A DNA stretch of 64,000 nt from Lonicera japonica (lineage: Eukaryota > Streptophyta > Magnoliopsida > Dipsacales > Caprifoliaceae). Positions within the stretch are counted from its first letter, which is position 1. The number at the start of each line of letters is the position of its first letter. A model generated the notes under the pieces. The model was not told the DNA's origin, searched no databases, and was given only the letters and a program-made list of their open reading frames with translations. The translations under genes were made by a program, and so were the position numbers. The DNA lies in contig CM038466.1 of the NCBI GenBank assembly GCA_021464415.1, positions 55,024,613 to 55,088,612 of the forward strand. The letters are read 5' to 3'. Positions 23,842 through 35,455 of the stretch are shown here, one piece after another.

Positions 23842-26140
23842 TTATTCGACTTTCTTTTTGCTGGGGCTTTCCCTTTTGTAATTTGGGCTCTTGTATGGCA
23901 ACCGGGATCTTGTGGAGGCAGAAAGGGCTCTTGGAGCAGTAGTAGGGAGGCTTGTGGAGGCAGAGGGAGTCGTTGAAGTCTTGTGCCTTTTCTTTCTCCT
24001 ATCCTCTTGCCCACTTTCCACTATTGCACTGGAAAGCATGCCTCGGACACTTCGAGCATCAAGTATAGAAATATTTCCTCCTTCAGCCCCTTCAATTGCT
24101 CTATTTAGCAATGATATTGCCTTCTCATCCATAACTTCTTACGTGCATAAATCATTTAATATAATATATAAAAAGTTAATGAGATAAATTGTTGAAAGGT
24201 AAACAAGGTATTCTTACCAATTTCGCACGTACAATATCTTAGTCCCCACGGGTCTTTCGAGGCTTAGTTCTTAGGTTCGGGACTCGTATGTATGAATGGG
24301 TAATTTTTAAGTACCATTCTATATAGTTGCTCACATTCCCACAGATACGTCACCGGCCTCGAACACTTGTTTTCGTTCAGTAAGTGATCGCTCCAATTTT
24401 GTTGCTGCTACCGGTTCAAACTATATACAACCTTGTATTATTATATTGTCTTTCCTCGCTTGTTCTTCAGGGGTTGCATGATTGGTGTTGTGGGGATTGT
24501 CTGCACTTAGCCAATTGCGAAGGACGCAATCAGGATAGTATGGCTCACCAACATCAAAACAAATTAGCAATCATGTATAGTACGACACCTCGTGAAATGG
24601 GTGAGCATTCCTGTGGTCTTTGTATGGATCCCAACACACCTGAAATATAAATAATAAAACATGTTATACATCCAAATATTTATATATTATTACTCAGTTA
24701 TTAATATACCAAGAATTTAAGAACTTACATTTATAGTAGAAAAGTCGTCCAGCTTCTCCCTTAAACTTATAAGGGCTGCAGCCGTATCACCACCTAATTG
24801 TTGGGGTTTCCACCGGCACATTCGCGGTTCTTTTTCAGTGTATTATATATTAGAAACTATGCAAATGCACTCGGGAAAGTGCTCACATATCCAAGCCTAC
24901 ATATATGAAAGTATATATTAAAAACACAATATATAAAAAGATAAGGAAATTAATGATAAGAAAATTATAGTATCAATACAAGAGACATACCATGACCAAG
25001 GTCAAACATCCGAATATCAATCTGACTCAAGATCTAAAAGCATGTCCTAATTGATGATACGTATATGTGAGTATCACCATTCCCTATCCTAAATTTCCAA
25101 CCTTTAATATATCCCTCAAGCATCCCAAAAAGTATATAGAAATCTTCGTTTTTGTCTTATCGGTGAAGACAACACACCTAAGCAAGAACATGATATAGGC
25201 CCTTGCACAAATATCCAACTCCTCGGGAGTTGACTCAGTAGTGGCTCGGTCCATGCACCGTTCTTTCAACTACTGTAGCCTAATAATGTATGTATCTTTT
25301 GTTTCCTCAACTACTTCGGCCTCAATCATACCTAACAACTCCGAGGCCATGTCTATTGCTACCTTCAGTTGTATTTTCTTTGCTCCCTTAGGAGACGTCA
25401 AACAATCACCCTCAACTGGCACATCTAATATTTGTCTGACGTCATCCAACGTAATCATCATCTCCCTTAATGGAAGTTGGAATTTTTTTATTTCCATTTG
25501 CCACCGCTCAACAAACACTTGGACTACGACATAGTCAATGTAGCGATAGGTGTTGTCTACCAAGTGTATTAATCACTCGCCCTCACTCGACTCTGAAGAC
25601 CCTCAACCTCTTCAGATAAGTTCCATTCATTTAACTTGGTCCAATGGCATATAGTTACTAGTTTTCTATCAACATCTTGCATTTAGTATTAGTAAAGTAA
25701 AGTAAATATTTATACCTTTATAATTCAATAACAAAAGTAAAGTAAATAATACCTCTTCTTTATTCCAAATGGCATATGCTATGTGATCCTTAAATAATAT
25801 AAGCACGCTTTAATCAATTCGACCTCCATCGTTATCTTCTTCACCTGCACCACTGTGATCTTCTCCTTCAGTTGCTATCTCGATATTAGGATTAGCTGGC
25901 ATGGGTGGTGGTGTTGCTAGTGACTCTGACTTTGGTGCAAGTGTTATAGGAGGTGCTGGTGCTGCAGGAAGTGCATATGATTGTGGTGGTGGTGGTAATT
26001 CTGGTATTGTTGACTATGGTGCAATTGGTGTTGGATTTTTTCTTTTTCCATACTGCTTTAAGCTTGATACTGTAGCATGTTTTACTCTCCTTCTTTGCCT
26101 CTCAGAGGCTGTCATCGGATGATCTTTAGTTATACCTTTA
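23842..26140 (-). pseudogene. Plant mobile domain (PMD) protein, broken (inside MULE-2)
   Basis: Read on the minus strand it starts with a low-complexity Pro/Ala-rich region (about 26120-25870). The aminotransferase-like plant mobile domain follows: FVERW, FQLPLREMMITLDDV and ILDVPVEGD (25563-25270), then ARAYIMFLLRCVVFTDK and YFLGCLRDI (25269-25084). Weaker continuing matches follow (TYHQLGHAFRS, about 25075-25025; AWICEHFP, about 24895; EWYLKITHSYIRVPN, about 24330-24285) and a Ser/Thr-rich basic tail (24132-23842). Several stops and frameshifts break it. PMD proteins are known both as host silencing factors (MAIN/MAIL1 in Arabidopsis) and as cargo of plant transposons; their biochemical activity is unsettled. 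The gene starts near the right TIR and converges on the transposase. Confidence 0.8.
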
Positions 26141-26384
26141 GTCCAATTCGTCCATGTAATGGGATTATGAATAGCTTAGCCATTGCTTCACCAAAACTGA
26201 AGGTAAAAAGTAAAACACAAATTTTGGCAATTGAAGGTAATAATATACACTACAATACATTAACTCATTGCTTAACCAAAATGGAAAATAAAGGAAAAAT
26301 ATTCTTCATGCATTCCATGTATATAAGTACTGTATTTGAAATCAACACTCAAAATATGCTTTTCTTTTTCATACTCGGCGCATC

Positions 26385-26770
26385 AGGACTGAGCAAATTG
26401 ACTATAATCGGCCAATCAGAACTGAGCAAACTGACAATATTCGATTGTTTACGGCCGAGTATGACTTCAAAGTAGGAAAAAAATTAAATACTTACTCAAC
26501 TCAATTGGACCGAGTCCATTTGATTTACTCGATTACGTGATGCCGAGTCAACCTTCATATAGGAACACCAATGCGTAGGGTTCATTCATTCCTTGAGCTA
26601 TAAAGATCAGAACTGAACAAAAGTGACAATATTAGATTCTCTATAACCAAGTAGGGGTTTAATTTTGGAAAAAAATAAATCACTACCTCGGCTCAATTGG
26701 AACGAGTTCAATTGATCTGGTTAGGTTACGTTAGGCCGAGTAAATCTTCATAAAAAAGCTCCATTGGCAT
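26385..26770. repeat. Two ~191-bp tandem repeats with CCGAG motifs
   Basis: ATCAGAACTGA starts units at 26415 and 26606, a 191-bp period. Each unit has a TTACTCGA or TTACGT turn and GCCGAGT phrases like those in the 122-bp array on the other side of the PMD gene. Confidence 0.75.
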
Positions 26771-27194
26771 AAAAAATTTCATAGAGAAGCTCCAAGCATT
26801 CCATGAATAGTTCAATAAAAAACAAATAAGAAGATGAAGATGAAGAACTTACAACCTAAAATAACAATGAGGATGAAGACGGAGAACTTACTTGGGGGAG
26901 TGAGCGGCTTCGATCGAAGTAAAGTGGTCTTTGATGACAATGAATATGAACGGGGAGTAGGAGATTAGGGGGAACAGTGACTAAATGCAATGGTAACACT
27001 ATGGAGGAAGAAGGGAATTAGGGGGAAGTTACTGATGCGCGTGTTTAAATTCAACATAGAGAAAGACGAAGGGAGTGTTTGATTAGGGAAACGGTTGTGT
27101 GTTTGATATTATTATTATTATTAATTAGAGGTGAGTGTTTCTTAGACATTGGGGAGTAATAAGAAGAAAAATGTACTTGAGGAGTGTTTTAGAA
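26771..27194. other. MULE-2 right subterminal region
   Basis: Lies between the PMD gene's 5' end and the right TIR, and rich in GGGGGA and GAAGA runs on the plus strand. It may hold the PMD promoter, as MULE TIRs and their flanks usually do, but no specific element was recognised. Confidence 0.35.
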
Positions 27195-27241
27195 ATAGGG
27201 AGTATTACGGAGTAATTTTGGGTGTGGCAATAGCGCCACCC
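27195..27241 (-). repeat. MULE-2 right terminal inverted repeat
   Basis: Inverted partner of 13974-14020, ending TAGCGCCACCC at 27241 directly before the 9-bp target copy CATAAACTA. Confidence 0.85.
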
Positions 27242-27250
27242 CATAAACTA

Positions 27251-28438
27251 TAAGAAAGTCCTAATATAATTTTACCATTTTAAAATTTCCAGATTGAACA
27301 TAAACTCAAAGCAAACTAGCACAAACCAAATGTTAAGAAATTGAGATGCAGCATAATTAAAGAAGCATCTTCACTCGTTTGTATATATACTTTTTCCCCT
27401 AAAGGAATTTTTCTTTTTTCTTTTCCCATATATGGTTTGGATTTTGGTGCTCTTACATATGTGATTTATTGACATGTGCCTGTTTGATACTGGGGATTTC
27501 TTAGATGTATTTTTATGCCAAAGTTATGGTGACTTGTTTTGTCTAGAAGTAACTTTTTCTTCTTTTTTTTTCGTGTGAATTTACATTCCACATGATATAG
27601 GCTTGCTTTGTTTACTTGAGCAATGCATTTTGATTTTCAAATATGAAGGAATGGTAGAATTATTAATCAATAATCTATACTTAATTATCGAGAAAAAAAA
27701 AAAGAAAGAAATTTCCAAGCTATTTGCATTAATCTATCTTTCACACAGAGAAGTCAGTTAAATGTAGTTGAAGAATAAAGATTAATTCGCACTTAATGTG
27801 CGAAGGCCTGGTAGTTTCTCAAATAGGATGAAGCATTCCTTGAGCTATAAAGATCAAACCCAATCTCCCTCAAGGCCTAGCCAAGACATACAAACCGAGA
27901 GAGTATGTACTCTCTCTGTTTCTTCTCATTCCCTTCCTAAAATCAAGAAATTATCGAGAAAACGGAATACAAACATCATTATTGAGTTGTGTTTCAAATT
28001 TGTGTCAAAGTTTGTGTTTTAAGCTTAGAGATGGTAAACAAAGAAGAGATGAGCTCGTAAATAGAGCTTTTCTTTTTCAGTCGCTAATGGAGGAGAGATG
28101 GGAGAGGCGGGAAATCGTTCAGTCGTTAATAGAGTGAGAGGAGAGGAGAGGAGAGGGGAGGGTTTGTTAATTTGAAAAGTGAGGGAGAGGGATGTTTTAT
28201 GTTTTCTTCTTTTTCTTAATTTAATTATTATAGATTATTTATTTGTTTAATTTGTATTATTTAATTAGTTTATTTTATTAAGGGGGTTGGGTGTTAGTGA
28301 CAAAAAAAATAGGGTAAGTGAAATGTTAGTGACATAATGTTGGTGTTTGTGACAAAATAGGTTGGTGTCAATATCACCACTCATTCTAAATCCAAACTGA
28401 TTCATTTCAAGAGTCAATATTCTCTAATTCTTTCATAG
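27251..28438. other. Spacer with second direct-repeat copy
   Basis: It contains the direct-repeat copy at 27431-27800 and a purine-rich GGAGAG run (28090-28190). Near 28270-28385, TTAGTGACA phrases and GTGTCAATATCACCAC look like one end of another MULE-type element without a visible partner. No gene is seen. Confidence 0.45.
27431..27800 (+). repeat. Direct repeat, copy 2 (about 370 bp)
   Basis: Second copy of 12935-13310, same orientation, with scattered substitutions and small indels. See copy 1. Confidence 0.85.
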
Positions 28439-28440
28439 TA

Positions 28441-28693
28441 CTCCCCCCGTCTCAAATTGCTGGTCCCTATTTCCTTTTGTGGATGTCCGAAAATAAATGT
28501 CCACTTTTCATAAAAGATAAATACATACCTATTTTGCCCTTTTGTACTTTCACTTTTCAAGTAAAAAATTTTGAATAAAGAAAAGGGCAAAAAGGAAAAG
28601 TTAATGTAAATTAAGCAAAAAGTGCAATAATGATGTTGGGCCCTTAATAAGTTGTATTCCCCAAAAGGGACCAACAATTTGGGACAGAGGGAG
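28441..28693. mobile_element. Stowaway-like MITE (253 bp)
   Basis: Terminal inverted repeats CTCCCCCCGTCTCAAATTG and its partner (CAATTTGGGACAGAGGGAG in reverse) are flanked by TA on both sides (28439-28440, 28694-28695). The CTCCCTCCGTCCCA-type end is typical of Stowaway/Tc1-mariner MITEs of plants. It is non-coding. Confidence 0.9.
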
Positions 28694-28699
28694 TACTAA

Positions 28700-29264
28700 G
28701 AAACTACTAAAAACACACAAATTGTAATAACAGATGCTCTCCAAACTGTAAATTAAGAGGGTATAATATATTAATTTTTTGTTACATAATTTGGACAACA
28801 AACCAAAAATATAAAATAAAATATAAAAAAAGCGGTAAAATTAATTTATTTTATAACGGTTTTTTAAATTTTATTTTAGTTTTATATATGACCCTTAAGA
28901 AAGGCCATAATGAGCGAATCGAGCGAGTTCCCCTTAAATGACCGTTCAGTGATAAATCAGGTAGGGGTGCAGCAACTTCTGTACCAGTCCAATTATTTAT
29001 CTGGGTAAAAAAACATTTGGCATTCCATCTTCTGAAACCAACAAATTTGATGTTATTTGTCTTGAATGAGAAGACTTTACCTATCGAACCCTATCTACAC
29101 CCGGAGCCAATCCTAATAACTAGTGATAGGGCAAACATCGTACTGAAAAAATTTACACAATGTATAAATTCTACATGTCATTGATTTGACAAGTCGTTTA
29201 CGTAAATGAGAATTAACCTCCCGATAGTAAAAAAAAAAAAAGGTGAAGAATTGACATATATTTT
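28700..29264. other. AT-rich intergenic DNA
   Basis: No gene or clear repeat. It ends where similarity to the second duplication unit begins. Confidence 0.4.
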
Positions 29265-30989
29265 ACATTCTTAAAGTATGTGTTCACCAAAAAAAAAAAT
29301 TAAGTATGTTTGTTTTCTTGTACCCGTCAAAGATTATATTTGTTTTCTTATTTCGGTCCTTAAAATTACATTTGTCTTATTTTAGTACTTAAAAAGTTTG
29401 ACTCACTTCTTTCTTTCATCTAATATTTGATTGCCACCAACCTTTTGGACGGAATATCCATGTGCCACATGAATTTTCCGTCCAAAAAATTAATGGGAAT
29501 TCAATTTTAAATGAAACTGAGACAAGACTCCAATTGCAAGTAGCAAAACGAAAGGAATGAAATTTTTAGGACCAAAGTAAGAAAGTTAGCGAACTCCAAG
29601 GTGTTAAAAAAACGACTACTGAAGTGGAGAAGCACAAGTCGGCCTTTAAATTAATTTTTCGACTACGACTAGTAACTAACTCTCATTATTAGCAGTACTC
29701 TGTTTATAAATTCTAGTCATTGTAGTAGCTAGGAGTCATTAAATTTTCTAATTTGTGTATGGAACTCAGCTTGCTAAAATTTCAATAATTGCAAAAGAAA
29801 AGACCAAGACTTTTCTAGCTAGTACATAGCATCTATTTACAATAATTGAAAAAGACCTCACACCAAAACAAGAAAAACCAAGACCTTTCTAGCTAGTAGC
29901 ATCTATTTACAATAATGCCACACTTTGCTGGCCAATTTTTTAATATGCGAATTTATTACATGGGCAAATTAACCATGTGAATTTTATTCAGCTTAAAGCC
30001 AAGCCTCAAACTAGGGAATATATAGAGAACCATCTATATATGTACATTATTTTTACTTTTGAGAAAACTAATCAGAAACATTAAAACGTACTGTTTATAT
30101 AATATTGTACTTATGACCAGTAGACTCGAATATAAAATTTTCCAATTAGATAAAAGATTTCAGCAACAAATAAAAACTCAAAACCAAACGAGTACACAGT
30201 GTATCTAATAGTTTTCTGACAACTGTATATCCAAAAGTGAATATATCTTGTACGGGTCTCGCCTAGTTAATATTGCAATTCTCCCTTTGTCATTGCTAAA
30301 TTTCCATGCATTGCAATTCATACAAGTAATTTAGTTAAAAAGTAAAGTTATAGCAATGACAAGTAGATAGCAGTTGAATGTCCAAACCAATTTTCCAAAA
30401 AAAAAAAAAATTGTTTAAATCCCACTTCTTGCGCTTTCGTAAAAAAAATGTGAAACATAATTCTTGCAAGGGGCAAAATTGAAGATATCATACACTTTCA
30501 CTAATCGCGAAAAGTTACTAGAAAATTGGTTAACTTATGTATAAGCAAGGTTTTGAACAAGTTTTTTAATAAAAAATAAAATTGAAAAGATAAAATAAAC
30601 ATTTTAAAAATGCGAAACATTTCAGTTAAAATTGGTGTTTGCTTTATATATTAATTAGATAGCCAATAAAGAAGATTCATACTTCTCTTACTAAAAAAAC
30701 TATTTCATTTTATTATTAATTAATCACACTCTGAATCTACGAGTGCTTAGACCTCTTCAAAGCAGAATATTCAAAGAAATGGAAATAGTGTGGGTTCACA
30801 TTAATATTCCACCTCTTGGAAAGTGATTTAAGCATTAATATCAAAGACTTCTCACCTCTTGGAAAATTATTTAAGCATTTTGTTCATTTTCGTATAACAA
30901 AAATTATTTAAAATTAGTTCTAATTTATTTGAGAATTTTCTTATCACACTAACTTTATTTGAATATTTAATTTTATTGACTAATTTCTT
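29265..30989. other. Upstream non-coding part of unit A
   Basis: AT-rich, no gene. About 29400-29925 has no counterpart in unit B. From 29930 (TTGCTGGCCAATTTTTTAAT) similarity to 44600 onward is high. Confidence 0.5.
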
Positions 30990-30997
30990 GTCAGGGT

Positions 30998-31541
30998 TAG
31001 GGGTGGGCAAGATCTAATTCAAACGGACCAATCAAATTCAATCCAAGCCATTTTTTCTAGATTTTATGAATTGATTGGATCAATTGTATTCTGTTTTGGG
31101 AAACCAAAAAATATTGAATCGGTTTCTATTTGGTGGTTGTGTAAACCGATATGTTTTGGGAAACCGAAAAATATTCACCAGATTAGCATATATGTTTTTT
31201 TTAAGTGCCACATCTTTGGGTCATGGTAGTCTATTTATTTGCTATTCTTTGTTTGAGATTTGACTGTAAGTTATTCGGTTTCATTTTGCTAAATTTTCCA
31301 ATTTGAAAATTATGGAGATTTTGAAATTTTCTAATAGGTATATTCATAAGTTTCCATTTTGCACTCCTTTTGTTCTTTCTCAATTGGATCGCACTGAAAC
31401 CTATTCAATCCAACATTTAATTGGAATGGTTTGGTAGGGTGTGTTAGATCGGATTGCATGCAAAATTCTAAAACCAACATTAGATCGGATTAGATGCGAA
31501 TGGTCTAAATACCATAAGATTGGATTGGATGCCATCCCCTC
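30998..31541. mobile_element. Probable hAT-type MITE, unit A copy
   Basis: It starts TAGGGGTGGGCAAG, a common hAT-like end, and closes with GATGCCATCCCCTC, its imperfect inverse. The 8-mers outside (GTCAGGGT and GTCGGGGA) agree at six positions, compatible with an old hAT target duplication. The body is rich in GGATTGGAT phrases. An orthologous copy lies in unit B (45569-46073), so it predates the duplication. Confidence 0.5.
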
Positions 31542-31549
31542 GTCGGGGA

Positions 31550-32460
31550 TTATTGTTGTTCTTTTGTAAGAAGACTACGGGCAGACTAGTCAACGGGTTG
31601 GATTGAGTTGGTTTCGTGTAAAGTATTAACAAATTCGAATAACTTTTGCTTCCACCCAAAGATGACCTAATTCTACCCATTAAGGAGATAAATCCTCTAA
31701 AATAAAAATAAAATAATCTTTTATAAAATTTACACAAGAAACAAGATGAATGAAAATCTAAAATTAATTAAAAAAATAAAGGTAGGGATGAATAGTCGTA
31801 GATCGTTAAGTTTTATTAATATTTAAAAGTTGTTTAACTTCATTTTGAACATTTTAACTTTTTTTGACCGGTCTGTTGATTAGGAGTCAACTGTTAATCG
31901 ATTCTGTATAATTTCATGTTGAATTGATAAACCCAATAATTATCAGTAATTGTTAAAGATCTGCTAATTAGTTTATAATTTTATGTTAATTTGGATCGAC
32001 ATTATCATGTCATGTGTATCAAATTGTGGTATAAAGAGTACTACTTATATAAAATTGAAAAAAAAAAGTACTTGAAAATATTTGGAGACATATTATGAAT
32101 TTAAAATATATATAAGTGCTTTTCATAAGTACTAGAAAATTGTTATACTTTCAAAGATAAAATGGGATAACTTTTTTAGCAAGACTCAGTTTTTAATTTG
32201 GATGCATACCCTTTTCTGGTGGTATCTTAATTCTCTTCAAATTGTATGTGTCGTCCGTGAGTTGAAAAACTTATGGACACAATGAAGCTAGTAACGTCTA
32301 CTATTGGCTGACGTTAATGAATTCGTGTGAGTGGTTAAAATTTTTTAAATGTTTAAAATAGAGTTATTTTTAAATTTTACTACAATGTTATGATTTATTA
32401 CCATTCAATCTAACTTTTTTTTTCTTTTTAACAAATTTTTTTCTTCATCTATCTTATTAT
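31550..32460. other. Non-coding part of unit A
   Basis: AT-rich, no gene. 32040-32380 matches 46600-46841 plus 49938-50020 of unit B, which defines the empty site for the unit B MULE-3 insertion. Confidence 0.6.
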
Positions 32461-32789
32461 TGGGTGATTTTGTTTCTATCCACCAAATCTTGCAGTTAAC
32501 ACCCTTAAATTATGACATTTTAACTGAAGTTTCAAAATTTACCTTATTAAATTGATTAGTATATCCACACCATTTAATTAAATTATAATTGTATTACTTT
32601 AGATTCCTTTTTTATTAACATTCCTAATCTAAATATAATTCCTTTAATTAACCTTTCCTAATCTAAATGTATTTCTTCTAATTAACATTCTAATCTAAAT
32701 AATCTTTTAATTAAATTCATCTTTACGTTTTAAAAAGTTTGAACGGTTTAGGGTTATTCCTGCGTTTGTGTTGATCGAATAGACGCCAT

Positions 32790-32822
<33 letters not shown>

Positions 32823-33593
32823 ACTCTCAGACACACACACACACACACACATGAAAACAAAGTGAAAGAATGACCAAGTATATATAGTGTGTATTATACA
32901 TATATAAGAGGGGATGAGCAACTTTTCCAGCTTGCGTTGCAAAAATACATTGTTCAGTAATTTACAATTTTTTTATTCGTTAATCTTTGGGAACCCTTAA
33001 CATTATAATTTATAATTTATAATTTTTTTATTCATTAATCTTTTGGAACCCCCAACATTATAAGTAATAATATAAGTATTTAGTCTGAAAGTTAGACATG
33101 ATATAAGAAACTTGGTATAATTTAAATTTTTAATCTTCCGTATTGTGAGTTAGATTTACATAATACGAAAACCAAATTAGTTCAAGATTTTCAAAATTGT
33201 GAGTGTGGGTTTCTAAGGTTGGAATACATATTTGGTGATTTAAAGAATATGAAACTAATCTAGGGTTTGTGATAGGAAGAAGACGAAGAAGAAGAAGAAG
33301 AAGAAACACTGCGACAACCGTTAAAACCGTAAGGGAAAAGGGGTTAAATTTTGCTTTTGTTATTTTACTGGAAAGTTAATTAAAATTTACCCATCTAAAT
33401 TTTTAAAGTGGTTATACTTATTAATTTAGTAGATATTCTTCATATTATTTTTATTTAAAATTATATTTATAAAATAAATTCATATATTTTTATCAGTTCA
33501 TCCACGCTCGCGGATTAACTTAATATGTAATGCGGATTAACTTAACAATGTAGATTAACTGCAAAATTTGGTGAATAGAAATAAAATCATCCC
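32461..33593. mobile_element. Non-autonomous TIR element (1.13 kb), unit A only
   Basis: Ends GGGTGATTTTGTTTCTATCC and the inverse of GGGATGATTTTATTTCTATT pair over about 35 bp. TTATTAT flanks both sides (32454-32460, 33594-33600), and unit B shows the empty site near 50110. The target repeat is 7 bp as read, so it may be a decayed 9-bp MULE type. It contains CT and CA microsatellites (about 32790-32850) and a GAA run (about 33275-33305); no gene. Confidence 0.7.
32790..32850. repeat. CT and CA microsatellites
   Basis: A run of about 14 CT units is followed, after a short gap, by about 10 CA units inside the 1.13-kb TIR element. Confidence 0.95.
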
Positions 33594-34146
33594 TTATTAT
33601 ATTTGGATGGAAAAATAATACTTAATTACCGAGTACTGAACAAGTTAACGAGGATTGTATATATTGTCCGTTTAATTAATTTTGAATTAGATGTTTAATA
33701 GTTTAAAGTATCTTTTATAAAATATATATAAATAATTGTTTTATTTATGTGGCCTTATTTTAGTAGGAGGAGTCCACTTTGAATTAGTGGTCCAAACTTG
33801 TTCTCAAAGACTCTTTGACTAAGTTTGTGTCGCTACTCATGACCGGGAGGCTATCGGTGCTCTTTTAAATTAGTGCGTTAATTATACGTATTAAAATATT
33901 TTATAGTATTTTAATATTATTGGTTGATACGTATATGATTGAGGTAATGAGCAGCTATATATTTAGTCTTATAACACTGAATATTTGCACATTATTTCGA
34001 ACCTATATGACTAAATTAGTGTATTTATTTTGTTTACAATAATAACTCGGTCTCTTATGGAACTAAAATTGTGTGTATAATTAGCGCTTACCCTTTTATA
34101 TACTCAGTATAATAAGATCGAGTAAATGAAATTGAGTGTTACAGAG

Positions 34147-35103
34147 TGATGGGGTTAAATACTAATTTTATCATTGGCCTACGAAGGTAATTCAATACTT
34201 TTACCTCCAGTAAAATCCTATTTTTACCTCTAGTAAAATACCATTTTTTACCTTCAGTAAAATACCATTTTTTACCTCCAGTAAAAAACCATTCTAGAAT
34301 ACATGTGACTAAGCATACACATCATATACATTCTAGAATACATATGACCTAAGTATACAATCATATACACCTCCACCAAAAAATTACCGTTTTTGCCCTA
34401 CATTTTTATCAATTTACCTATTGCCATTCTACATTTACCTATAAAAAAATACCCCCTCATACATCCATCCAAAGACACACCAAAAAACATATCTTCCTCT
34501 CTCCCCAATATCCATCCATTTCCTAAATACAAGCCAATTTTTGAGGGTCTTATACTCTCTTTTCAATACTTAAAAAATACCAATATTATACGCTCTCTCT
34601 CCTACACAGTTTATTATTTATTCTGTTGAAATTGTTGTAATCCTAATTCTATACTTATAAATAGAATAAGGAAATTATAGAAAGAAAAGAGAGAGATTGG
34701 TAGTTGTATTATCATCCGAATTGATTGCCTTTGAGCTATATACAAAGCAAGCACACACAAAAAGAGGTCGTACTGCCGACTAGCATAAGCGCTACCGGGG
34801 GAACCTACCTTAATAAAAAACGTCTCGTGTTCATCTTTATTTTTAATTAGTTTTTGCCGGTACTGTTCACAGTCATTGTTCACATATACGTGGTACTGTT
34901 CACGGTCACTGTTCACAGATACTGTTCACATGTCCTGTTCACAACCACTGTTCACATGTCCTGTTCACAACCACTGTTCACATATACGGTGATCCTGTTC
35001 ACAACCACTGTTCACAGTTACAATTCAATATTAAACCTCTAATTCACCATTATTCATTGATTGGTCGGTCGTCAATTATCTGTTCTAGATTTTGACACCA
35101 TCA
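34147..35103. mobile_element. LTR-like insertion (957 bp), unit A only
   Basis: TGATGGGGTT...ACACCATCA ends are flanked by perfect 5-bp repeats CAGAG (34142-34146, 35104-35108), and unit B has the empty site (near 56010). TG...CA ends and a 5-bp duplication fit a solo LTR or a small non-autonomous retroelement. Inside are four ~24-bp repeats of TTTTACCTCCAGTAAAA type (34199-34290) and a CTGTTCAC minisatellite. No coding sequence is convincing. Confidence 0.78.
34858..35025. repeat. CTGTTCAC minisatellite
   Basis: More than ten copies of (A/C/T)CTGTTCACA-type units occur at spacings of about 14-18 bases, including a higher-order unit CATGTCCTGTTCACAACCA repeated twice. It lies in the LTR-like insertion. 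Confidence 0.9.
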
Positions 35104-35455
35104 CAGAGTAAAATTGTGTGTATAATTAACGCCCATCCTTTTATATACTCTCGTATATTTTAAATTAAAAGATAGTTTTATTTTGATTTTCTTATTTTAC
35201 TGTGAGACTAACATCTTGAGATACAGAGAATATATCATTTTACGCGTACTCTTTAAACATTGCATTTAGACAAATATACTCTCTAACAAAACTCATTAAG
35301 CAGAACATACTCAGAAATATCTAAGAAGTATAATTTAAAAGAAATAGTCTAAATTTAATAACTTCTTCGTCAACGTTGGTTTTTCCTCGTTAGTTCTACC
35401 TTTGTTTTGTTTGCGGGTTATTTAGTTTGAAACTTCATCTTCCACTCTAACATTA

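Larger units (their letters stand above)
13974..27241. mobile_element. MULE-2: Mutator-like transposon with OTU-fused transposase and PMD gene, 13.3 kb
   Basis: The ends are inverted repeats starting GGGTGGCGCTATT and CCACACCCAAAATTA. The flanking 9-mers are AATAAACTA (13965-13973) and CATAAACTA (27242-27250), eight of nine identical, as expected for an ageing Mutator target duplication. A FAR1/MULE-type transposase fused to an OTU-like region runs inward from the left, and a plant-mobile-domain gene runs inward from the right. Both are broken. Two LTR-like elements (14277-16373, 19861-22019) sit within it; without them the element would be about 9.0 kb. An inverted tandem array and two sets of short tandem repeats fill the rest. 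Confidence 0.85.

Noticed and set aside
24384..24650. 88-codon plus-strand open frame over the PMD gene
   Set aside because: It is antisense to the degraded plant mobile domain and shows no independent similarity.
28270..28385. Possible single end of a further MULE (GTGTCAATATCACCAC)
   Set aside because: It resembles the MULE-2 TIR only loosely and no inverted partner or 9-bp repeat was found.
34858..35025. CRISPR-like array (CTGTTCAC repeats)
   Set aside because: The repeats are short and variable, the spacers are themselves repeated, and this is a plant nuclear context; it is a minisatellite.
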